Below, one piece after another: positions 1 through 5,221 of a stretch of 8,150 bases of DNA; the first letter of the stretch is position 1, and each line of letters starts with the position of its first letter. The notes beneath the pieces were generated by a model, which saw only the letters and a program-made list of their open reading frames with translations, searched no databases and was not told the origin of the DNA. Made by a program: the position numbers and the translations under genes. The DNA comes from Smithella sp. D17. Lineage in GTDB: Bacteria; Desulfobacterota; Syntrophia; Syntrophales; Smithellaceae. The stretch is from the NCBI GenBank assembly GCA_000753945.1, contig JQOA01000134.1, positions 1-8,150 on the forward strand, written 5' to 3'.

Positions 1-1085
1 TCACGGGATCTAAGATCGGCCAGATATGGGTGCTGGACGATGGCGCATTGAAGCTTGAAGTCGTGGAAACAAGCAATCAACAGATCCTGCTGAAGGTATT
101 GGTTGGCGGTCTGCTGAAAGCACGCAAGGGCGTCCATCCTATTGAACTCGACGTGGCCTTCGATCCCTTGACTTCCAAGGACATTGAAGACGTTCGCTGG
201 GGTGTGAATGAGGGCGTGGATCTCTTCGCGCAAAGTTTTGTGCGCCGTGCTTCCGACGTGGAGGCGCTTAGTCTGCATATCAGGGAACTTGGCGGACCCC
301 AGACCATTATCGCCAAGATCGAGCATCCCCAGGCCTTGGACAATCTGGAGGAGATTTTGCACGTGAGCTGGGGTGTCATGGTGGCGCGGGGCGATCTGGG
401 AGTGGAATTCGGCGTGGAGAAAGTGCCGGCGCTCCAGAAGCAAATTATCCGGAAGGCGCGCCAGGCCTTGAAACCTGTCATCACCGCTACCCAGATGCTG
501 GAGAGCATGATCGAGAATCCACAACCCACCCGAGCCGAGGCGAGCGACGTTGCCAATGCTATCTGGGACGGTACCGACGCCGTGATGCTTTCCGCCGAAA
601 GTGCCGTGGGTAAGCATCCCCTGGAAGCCGTGCACTACCTGGATACCATTGCCGCTGACGCTGATGCGCACTACAAACCCCGCATCGGCTTACTGGCTGA
701 TACCCTGGAGGAGGATCTCTCCGGTCGCACGGATGTATCCGTAGCCTTCGCGGCCTGCCGCACTGCGGAGGAGATTGGCGCCAAGCTCATTGTAGTTTTC
801 ACCGAAGGCGGCGGCAGTGCCCGCCTGGTCTCCCGGCTGGCAGCGGATATTCCCGTTATCGGCGCCACGACGGACATCGTAAACGCCCGGCGCATGGGTC
901 TTCTGAGGGGCGTGGAGAGCCTGCTCATTCCCCGGGCGAAACATCTCTCGGAAATGCTGGCATCCATCCAGCCACTCCTGAAAACCATGAAGGGGCTTGA
1001 GTCCGGTGATCGCGTCGTCATGACGCTAGGCCACCCGCTTTGGACTAAGGGAACAACGAACATGATGAGAGTGGAAACGTACTGA
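1..1085 (+). CDS. pyk: Pyruvate kinase, 5'-truncated by the window edge
   Basis: Pyruvate kinase transfers phosphate from phosphoenolpyruvate to ADP in the last step of glycolysis (cytoplasm). The frame is open to the window start: nine codons before the GTG at 30 read as the end of the B domain (TGSKIGQIW, then VLDDG), so that GTG is not the real start. About 360 of the usual 470-480 residues are present. Counting from the GTG, visible landmarks are KGV (33-35), SFVRRASDVE (69-78), the active-site IIAKIEHPQAL with Lys96 and metal ligand Glu98, MVARGDLGVE with Asp122, ITATQMLESM (151-160), PTRAEASDVANAIWDGTDAVM, and the C-terminal alpha/beta domain to the TGA at 1083-1085. The His after KIE is unusual, since Asn, Lys, Arg, Ser or Thr is common there. 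The gene is G+C-rich compared with everything downstream. Family identity is secure; the species of origin is not. Confidence 0.95.
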   Translation, partial: TGSKIGQIWVLDDGALKLEVVETSNQQILLKVLVGGLLKARKGVHPIELDVAFDPLTSKDIEDVRWGVNEGVDLFAQSFVRRASDVEALSLHIRELGGPQTIIAKIEHPQALDNLEEILHVSWGVMVARGDLGVEFGVEKVPALQKQIIRKARQALKPVITATQMLESMIENPQPTRAEASDVANAIWDGTDAVMLSAESAVGKHPLEAVHYLDTIAADADAHYKPRIGLLADTLEEDLSGRTDVSVAFAACRTAEEIGAKLIVVFTEGGGSARLVSRLAADIPVIGATTDIVNARRMGLLRGVESLLIPRAKHLSEMLASIQPLLKTMKGLESGDRVVMTLGHPLWTKGTTNMMRVETY

Positions 1086-1205
1086 CCTGTTATGGTATTT
1101 TTCTTATTTCCCCTTTCTCCATGATTAAAGACCATTCTGTGGCCGTAGCAGTTATCGGTTAACGTTCAACCTGTCAGATCATTTCAACATACAGGAAGCA
1201 ACTAT

Positions 1206-1550
1206 ATGAAAGATAAATCGCTTCGGGTACTAATGATTGAAGATTCGAAAGATGATGAACTGCTTATAATCCGTGAACTTAATAAAAGTGGCTACGATCC
1301 GGTGTATGAACGAATTAATGGTTCCGGCTATCCCCATAATCTAAAAGGGGATGAAATTATACTCGAGGCGCGGATTATGGCTGTTGCCGATGTCGTGGAA
1401 GCCATGGCTTCTCACCGTCCCTATCGTGCTTCCCTGGGGATTGGTGTTGCCCTTGAAGAGATCAATAAAAATAAGGGAATTCTTTATGATGAAGTTGCCG
1501 CAGATACTTGCCTGAAATTATTTACAGAGAAAGGCTATAAGCTTCCATGA
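1206..1550 (+). pseudogene. Response regulator/HD-GYP phosphodiesterase with in-frame internal deletion
   Basis: The 114-residue product joins two ends of a larger signalling protein. Residues 1-36 are the start of a receiver domain (LRVLMIEDSKDDELLI, with the acidic pocket E11/D12). Residues 36-114 are the tail of an HD-GYP cyclic-di-GMP phosphodiesterase: RINGSGYP with GYP at 41-43, then LEARIMAVADVVEAMASHRPYR and YDEVAADTCLKLF. The receiver's phosphoacceptor Asp, the HD metal-binding residues and the His pair normally preceding the ERxxGxGYP segment are missing. The product therefore cannot be a working phosphodiesterase or a phosphorylatable receiver. The start is supported by AGGAAG at 1193-1198, 7 nt before the ATG. 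The junction lies near TATGAACG (1306-1313), where both parental sequences plausibly encoded a similar 'YER/HER' stretch. Whether the short protein is made is unknown. The following 171 bases (1551-1721) show no convincing gene. Confidence 0.85.
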
Positions 1551-1721
1551 GATAGAGAAACAAATTCCCTGGAGTAAATGTTTTTTAATTGCCATTGTAA
1601 TGGTCTTTTATATTATCGTTCCCGTCAGTCATCCCCGGAACAATAGGAAGGTGCGGCCATACAAAAGGGCCACTTCTTTTGTTTCAGTCACCCACAAGAG
1701 ATTTCAGGTTGTTCTTAATCT

Positions 1722-2120
1722 CTATGTTTCCCGTACCGCATAACCGCCGGTGAAAGTTACGCCGCCTCCGGATGTCTTAAATAGTGAAAACTCCGGACGC
1801 AATTCCTCTAACAGATCTTCTACAGACCGGATGACACCAAAGCGCGTCAAAGCGCCGGAGGGGCAATTATCGGTGCCGGTAAAGCAGTAACGGCAAAATC
1901 GAACATTTCTTTTTCCAATTTTCGAAAAAGCATGCTCGGGACATTTTTCTACACACCTGCCGCAGTTTATACAAAGATGAGCTTTGAAGGCTATTTCAGG
2001 TTCCGGCTTCCAGGATTCGATGTTCTGGCACCAGGGACAGCGCAGGGGGCAACCCTTGAAAAAAACCAGGCTTCTTATGCCGGGACCATCATGAAGACAG
2101 AAATGCTGGACTGAATTGAA
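1722..2120 (-). pseudogene. Glycyl radical enzyme activase (PflA-like radical SAM), N-terminal remnant
   Basis: This reads on the minus strand as 132 residues with no start codon. It opens directly after an in-frame TAA (2121-2123) and ends at TAG 1722-1724. The match to glycyl-radical-enzyme activating proteins is clear: HFCLHDGPGIRS (residues 6-17), the radical-SAM cluster motif KGCPLRCPWC (Cys24, Cys28, Cys31; 2028-2051), an inserted ferredoxin-like segment CINCGRCVEKCP (50-61) with further cysteines at 76, 79 and 86, and SGGGVTFTGG (117-126). In intact family members TFTGG continues as EPL, part of the SAM-binding region. Here it turns into YAVRET and stops, so about half of the protein is missing. 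Such activases use SAM and an iron-sulfur cluster to place the glycyl radical on a partner enzyme, and a piece of such an enzyme lies just upstream on the same strand. It is non-functional as it stands. Confidence 0.88.
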
Positions 2121-2149
2121 TTAACCGGTGTTGTCCGGATAGCCCTGTA

Positions 2150-2575
2150 AGCTTCCTCCAGCGCTCTTACGACGGCCGTGTCTCCGAAGAAAGAAGGTCG
2201 GCTGGTGCCCTGTTGGAGCAGCTCGACACTTTTGTGGAAGAACCAATCCGTGGTTCCGGGGTGGATACGAACGTGAACAGCAGGCTCACGGGTCAGTACC
2301 TGCGCGTAGGCGTTCAGAATGAGGCCGGATAGTGCATTAGTTACGTCATTACCCTCGGCATCAGTGCCTCCCAGAGTAAAAGCCTGGGCAACTCCGTTGC
2401 CGCTAAAGAACTTGTCGACTCGTTCGGAATAGAGCGGTATGGTCTCGCAGGTTTTCAGACAGAAACTGGCTGTTATCTCTATTGCCTGTTCGAGAGTCAA
2501 CTTGCCTTGTGCAATATCGTTGCGATATAGAGGTAAAAGTATTTGATCAAGCCGTCCAAAGGAGAGATCAGCATT
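2150..2575 (-). pseudogene. Pyruvate formate-lyase-like glycyl radical enzyme, internal fragment
   Basis: About 140 residues match the middle of the PFL-type glycyl radical enzyme family: NADLSFGRLDQILLPLYRND, then GKLTLEQAIEITASFCLK, GGTDAEGNDVTNALS, EPAVHVRIHPGT and SRPSFFGDTAVVRALEEA. Full enzymes have about 750-850 residues. The N-terminal half, the catalytic Cys loop and the C-terminal Gly-radical loop are all absent. A minus-strand ATG at 2639-2641 gives an open frame into this region, but its first 22 codons are the reverse complement of a promoter and ribosome binding site for the plus-strand gene. That start is therefore not authentic. At the other end, homology stops near 2150 and the frame runs out of frame into the activase remnant, so the two were probably joined by one deletion. 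The substrate class (pyruvate, glycerol, choline, fumarate adduct or other) cannot be told from this piece. Confidence 0.85.
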
Positions 2576-2602
2576 GACATAAAAGACAATTCTTTCTATA
2601 AT
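2574..2602 (+). promoter_or_regulatory. Perfect consensus sigma-70 promoter of the split secreted-protein gene
   Basis: TTGACA (2574-2579), a 17-bp spacer and TATAAT (2597-2602) match the housekeeping consensus at all 12 positions with ideal spacing. Transcription would start near 2609, giving a leader of about 30 nt before the ATG at 2640. The downstream gene is cut by an insertion sequence after 34 bases, so this promoter now points into the IS against the direction of its transposase gene. Confidence 0.85.
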
Positions 2603-2626
2603 AATTCCGATAAGAAATAATCGTAT

Positions 2627-2633
2627 GGGGGAG
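2627..2633 (+). promoter_or_regulatory. Ribosome binding site for the ATG at 2640
   Basis: GGGGGAG lies 6 nt upstream of the ATG at 2640-2642. Together with the consensus promoter it identifies this ATG as the true start of the gene that resumes beyond the IS. Confidence 0.8.
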
Positions 2634-2639
2634 TGTACC

Positions 2640-2673
2640 ATGAGTAATTATAAAGTAGTTGCTCTTAATTATA
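2640..2673 (+). pseudogene. 5' part (start and 11 codons) of IS-interrupted secreted propeptide-like gene
   Basis: The ATG at 2640 begins MSNYKVVALNY, then the reading is broken by the IS at 2674. The last five bases (TTATA, 2669-2673) are the target site duplication. Joining base 2673 to base 4597, which removes the IS and one duplication copy, keeps the frame exactly. It gives MSNYKVVALNYRGWILIYIF..., a normal signal peptide with a polar start and a hydrophobic core. This piece is too short to be found as a gene by itself. It is identified by its promoter, its ribosome binding site and the seamless reconstruction. Confidence 0.85.
2669..2673. repeat. Target site duplication, left copy (TTATA)
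   Basis: TTATA directly precedes the left inverted repeat of the IS and is repeated exactly at 4592-4596, directly after the right inverted repeat. Collapsing the two copies restores an open reading frame across the site, which confirms the boundary independently. Confidence 0.9.
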
Positions 2674-2690
2674 CAGGACTTTCGCCAATA
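2674..2690 (+). repeat. Left terminal inverted repeat of the IS
   Basis: CAGGACTTTCGCCAATA matches the reverse complement of 4575-4591 at 16 of 17 positions. This end lies beyond the 3' end of the transposase gene. Confidence 0.9.
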
Positions 2691-2745
2691 CGCACGAGCG
2701 ACTGATGTAACATCTCGTAATAATAGACGATAATCCGACAAAAAC

Positions 2746-2758
2746 GCGATTACATACT
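2746..2758 (+). repeat. Subterminal inverted repeat, left copy
   Basis: GCGATTACATACT is repeated exactly in inverted orientation at 4509-4521. It lies 72 bp in from the left end; the partner lies 70 bp in from the right end. A short G-rich tract (GGGGA) follows shortly after on the inner side of both copies. This copy overlaps the transposase stop codon. The symmetrical placement suggests a second transposase binding site; that role is inferred. Confidence 0.75.
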
Positions 2759-4414
2759 GCGGGGGATTTGGCAGTTGAGAGCAGTCAGTAAGACCTCCTG
2801 CTCTTTTGATATGGAACACCGGATACGAACAGCCTTGGTTGATTTGGGATAAAGAAGGATTGCCGTATTGACGGATGACAGCAACTCCAGCATCCGCTCC
2901 GCACCGTGAGGGAAACCGTTTGCACGGGCACGCTTGTGTGCAATACGCACCAGAAGAAGCGCAATCATGCAGGTCAACGCATGTACGCGAATCTTGGAAT
3001 CCGTCCAGTGAAAGACAGGGTCCATTTTAACCCATCGGCCGGATTTGGTAATCCGGAAAGCATCCTCAACAATATATCGATCAAGGTAAATATCGATAAT
3101 CTCCCCTGCCGTCAGGGATTCCCGGTCTGTAAATAAAATCTGTTTGCCGAATCTTGTTTTAGCCTCCTCAATGGCCGGAAAGTTCTTGCGCGCGCTGACC
3201 TTGAAACGGTTTTCTTCTTCCTCAATGTCTATATCGAGAAGCCCCGTCACATGATACCGGTCTGTAATATCCAAAGCCTGGCGTTGCATCGAATCCATGG
3301 TTGAGCGGCCATCGGCATCTTTGGCTTTTCGTTTAAAGGTAGACAGCTCTTCCTTGGCCTTTTCCAGATTCTGCTCCATTCTGTGTAATTGGCGCTGGAA
3401 GGTGGACTCGTTGAAGGAAACAATGATTTTGCGCTGCGCGCCGTAGATTTCTTCTCGGGTTTCATAAGCAGGGATCGTTTCACCATTTTTGATATTGACC
3501 TCTCGGTATTGTTCCAAGGAAACACGACAGAGGTCTTTATGATGATACGGGCTGCGGCTTCCGACAAAATGATGCCGGCTTTCATCCAGCTTGGCAATCA
3601 GCTCTTCCGAGTTGTTACCTTTGTCAAAGACGATGGTGATTCCTTTCTTGTCGGACATAGCGTTGTTGATTTGTTCAAAGATTTCATCGATCAGTTTTTT
3701 CATCACCTTGGCATCATGCTCATGGGCGGGATACAGCCTGCTGAATAAAGGGATTCCATGATCGCGATCTACCGCCAGAGCCAGGCCGATATGCCGTAAA
3801 CTGTTGCGTCCGGCTTTGGACTTGGTGATTTTGGATAATTCAGACGGCGTGACCACATCGAGATAATTGTAATAGTTGGACGTATCGTAAACGATCGTAT
3901 CCAGGGGGATGTTCTCCAGTTCGATCGCTTTTTGAGCGATATCATCGCCAATCCTGTTAACCATCTCCTTGTCCAATTTGTCAAAATGATCCCAGAAGTT
4001 CTGGGATTCCAGCTTTTCCTTTTGCAGCGGCATATAAAGATGCAAAGCCGTGGAATCAACCCATTCCACGATTTTGCTTTTTGACGTTGCGGCAAGTGCA
4101 CGGTTGAGCGCGGCAATAAGAATGTAATCGCCAACACTCATGCCCTGCTGGCGTTTACTGCAGCGCTGGTCAATGATTTTCCTTATACCCAGTTCTTCGG
4201 CTATTTTAAATAGAGCCGCGATAGCGCCTTCCGAAGCACAGTCGATTTGCCGGGGTTCTTCTTTATCGGTATTTCCCTCGGCCATGGCGATGATTTTTTC
4301 AATGGTTCCCAGGTACCATTGCTTGACGATGCGGGGCTTGCCGTCAACGCGCGCGGATTCGGCGACGACGTAGTATGTACTATATTTAGACTTTTTCTTA
4401 ATGATGCTAGCCAT
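2750..4414 (-). CDS. IS1634-family transposase
   Basis: A 554-residue DDE transposase that cuts and inserts the surrounding element. The length is normal for the family (about 500-600). Visible features: an N-terminal segment SIIKKKSKYSTYYVVAES...GKPRIVKQWYLG typical of IS1634 proteins; first catalytic Asp at D177 (VYDTSNYYNYLD); second at D264 (TIVFDKGNNSEEL); and the IS4-type YREK signature Y443-x2-R446-x3-E450-x6-K457 supplying the catalytic Glu. A charged helical stretch at about 335-370 could be a coiled coil. The ATG at 4412-4414 has AAGGAA just upstream. The reading frame is intact with all catalytic residues, so it is probably functional. It runs opposite to the gene it interrupts. 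Confidence 0.95.
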   Translation of the reverse strand: MASIIKKKSKYSTYYVVAESARVDGKPRIVKQWYLGTIEKIIAMAEGNTDKEEPRQIDCASEGAIAALFKIAEELGIRKIIDQRCSKRQQGMSVGDYILIAALNRALAATSKSKIVEWVDSTALHLYMPLQKEKLESQNFWDHFDKLDKEMVNRIGDDIAQKAIELENIPLDTIVYDTSNYYNYLDVVTPSELSKITKSKAGRNSLRHIGLALAVDRDHGIPLFSRLYPAHEHDAKVMKKLIDEIFEQINNAMSDKKGITIVFDKGNNSEELIAKLDESRHHFVGSRSPYHHKDLCRVSLEQYREVNIKNGETIPAYETREEIYGAQRKIIVSFNESTFQRQLHRMEQNLEKAKEELSTFKRKAKDADGRSTMDSMQRQALDITDRYHVTGLLDIDIEEEENRFKVSARKNFPAIEEAKTRFGKQILFTDRESLTAGEIIDIYLDRYIVEDAFRITKSGRWVKMDPVFHWTDSKIRVHALTCMIALLLVRIAHKRARANGFPHGAERMLELLSSVNTAILLYPKSTKAVRIRCSISKEQEVLLTALNCQIPRSM

Positions 4415-4416
4415 TA

Positions 4417-4448
4417 TTCCTTATATATAATATGTAATACATTGTCAA
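4417..4448 (-). promoter_or_regulatory. Probable transposase promoter and ribosome binding site
   Basis: On the minus strand TTGACA (4443-4448) is followed after 17 bp by TATAAG (4420-4425). The -10 box overlaps AAGGAA (4417-4422), which sits 2 nt before the ATG. If this promoter is used, the transcript would begin at or inside the start of the gene, so expression may be weak or nearly leaderless, as is common for transposases. The -35 is convincing; the -10 choice is less certain in this A+T-rich stretch. Confidence 0.5.
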
Positions 4449-4508
4449 GTAAAAAAATAATAAATGCTTAAAATTCTTTGTATTGCGCTCAATATATTCT
4501 CCCCGGAT

Positions 4509-4521
4509 AGTATGTAATCGC
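4509..4521 (-). repeat. Subterminal inverted repeat, right copy
   Basis: AGTATGTAATCGC is the exact reverse complement of 2746-2758, 70 bp in from the right end of the IS and upstream of the transposase promoter. Confidence 0.75.
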
Positions 4522-4529
4522 ATTTGAGG

Positions 4530-4562
4530 CGCTGAAAGCCACACCAGATAAGGCTTTCAGCG
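4530..4562. repeat. Perfect 11-bp-stem hairpin at the right end of the IS
   Basis: CGCTGAAAGCC (4530-4540), an 11-nt loop and GGCTTTCAGCG (4552-4562) form a perfect stem between the right terminal repeat and the transposase promoter. No T run follows on either strand, so it is not a standard intrinsic terminator. Hairpins near IS ends can block read-through transcription or translation of the transposase from outside promoters. That role is plausible here but inferred. Confidence 0.8.
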
Positions 4563-4574
4563 ATTAAGCTGTTC

Positions 4575-4591
4575 TATTGGCGAAAGTTCTG
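4575..4591 (-). repeat. Right terminal inverted repeat of the IS
   Basis: TATTGGCGAAAGTTCTG is the reverse complement of the left end with one mismatch. It is followed directly by the TTATA duplication. Confidence 0.9.
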
Positions 4592-4596
4592 TTATA
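4592..4596. repeat. Target site duplication, right copy (TTATA)
   Basis: Identical to 2669-2673. The codon AGA starting at 4596 continues the frame interrupted at 2673. Confidence 0.9.
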
Positions 4597-5102
4597 GAGG
4601 TTGGATATTGATATATATTTTTCTTGCTTTATTTGCGCAGGTGTCAATTTCATATGGTGCCGGTCGGTTGCTGGCTTGGCCCAAAAAAGAGGGGATAACG
4701 CAAACAACCTCCAGTGCATCTCTCAAATCATATGAAGTTCGGAAAGGCCAGATTGTTGTTGTCCGGGATATTCTGCCAAAACGTGCCGGAGCAGAGGATA
4801 ATCAGACAGGAAGCCCCCCTGCAAGAGGGGAGAAGATATCTCTTAATTTATTTCCTGATGTTACGCATGAAGTAAATATTAATTCTGTGAGACATTATGC
4901 AAATGGAACGATGATAATCAGCGGAAAACTCAAGGATCATAAAAACTCAACAGTTGTTATGACCATGGGTAATGAAGGATTTCTTATGACCGTTCAGGAT
5001 ATGAACCGGGCTGTGCTTTATCGCGTGAGAGGTAATTCCCTGGATGGTTCCGGTTCGGTGACGGAAATCGATATGAAGAAAATGCCACCGGTAATTCGCT
5101 GA
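4597..5102 (+). pseudogene. Secreted protease-propeptide-like protein, 3' part of IS-interrupted gene
   Basis: With the 34 bases at 2640-2673 this reconstructs a 179-residue exported protein. The hydrophobic core ILIYIFLALFAQVSISYGA is followed by a soluble domain. Its middle and end (ISLNLFPDVTHEVNINSV, NGTMIISGKLKDHKNSTVVM, GNEGFLMTVQDMNRAVLYRV, VTEIDMKKMPP) resemble the N-terminal propeptide region of bacterial reprolysin-like metalloproteases. In those, a 'G-x-W/I-x-G' strand, a 'V-x-N-D/E-G' strand, 'Y-R/Q-I/V-R' and 'EID...PP' occur in this order. That comparison is from memory of the family. The very next gene is such a protease without a propeptide of its own, so a trans-acting prodomain, chaperone or inhibitor is likely. 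A TTG at 4608 could give a 164-residue product that keeps most of the signal peptide, but no good ribosome binding site precedes it and the promoter has been separated. The gene is probably silenced. Confidence 0.75.
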
Positions 5103-5122
5103 TTGGTCATAGGTATTTTCGT

Positions 5123-5156
5123 CTAATTTTCATTGCAATAAAATAAATTAGTTTTT
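5123..5156 (+). terminator. Weak A+T-rich hairpin with T run between the two secreted-protein genes
   Basis: CTAATTT (5123-5129) pairs with AAATTAG (5145-5151) around a 15-nt loop, followed by TTTTT (5152-5156). All pairs but one are A-T, so it would be a leaky terminator at best. It could attenuate rather than stop transcription into the protease gene. Confidence 0.3.
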
Positions 5157-5221
5157 CAGGATGCCACAATTAACCTCTGTTTGTTTGAATAAATTGTAAA
5201 AGACCGGTCGGGAGTATTCAG

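Larger units (their letters stand above)
2674..4591 (-). mobile_element. Complete IS1634-family (IS4 superfamily) insertion sequence
   Basis: The element is 1918 bp, bounded by 17-bp inverted repeats and a 5-bp duplication TTATA. The left repeat CAGGACTTTCGCCAATA (2674-2690) and the right repeat (4575-4591) differ at one position (G versus A at the fourth base). It carries one intact transposase gene on the minus strand. A 13-bp perfect subterminal inverted repeat lies about 70 bp from each end, and an 11-bp-stem hairpin sits between the right end and the transposase promoter. The near-perfect ends, intact catalytic residues and intact duplication suggest a recent, possibly active insertion. 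It interrupts a plus-strand secreted-protein gene in its signal peptide. An exact 80-bp stretch of its interior reappears inverted at 8071-8150. Confidence 0.93.

Noticed and set aside
1591..1616. Possible terminator after the REC/HD-GYP remnant (CCATTGTAATGG then CTTTT)
   Set aside because: The stem is at most 4-5 bp with a loop of 2-4 nt and a poor T run; not convincing.
1650..1682. GGCC...GGCC inverted repeat as a bidirectional terminator
   Set aside because: Only four perfect pairs, extended by mismatches and bulges, and no clean T run.
1932..2114. Plus-strand open frame of about 60 codons
   Set aside because: It lies antisense to the activase remnant, whose minus-strand reading has clear radical-SAM and ferredoxin motifs; the plus frame has no recognisable features.
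2576..2641. Minus-strand ATG at 2641 as start of the radical-enzyme fragment
   Set aside because: These 22 codons are the reverse complement of the promoter, leader and ribosome binding site of the plus-strand gene and have no family similarity.
3247..4137. Other long open frames on both strands across the transposase gene
   Set aside because: Shadows of the intact 554-codon transposase, which carries all catalytic motifs.
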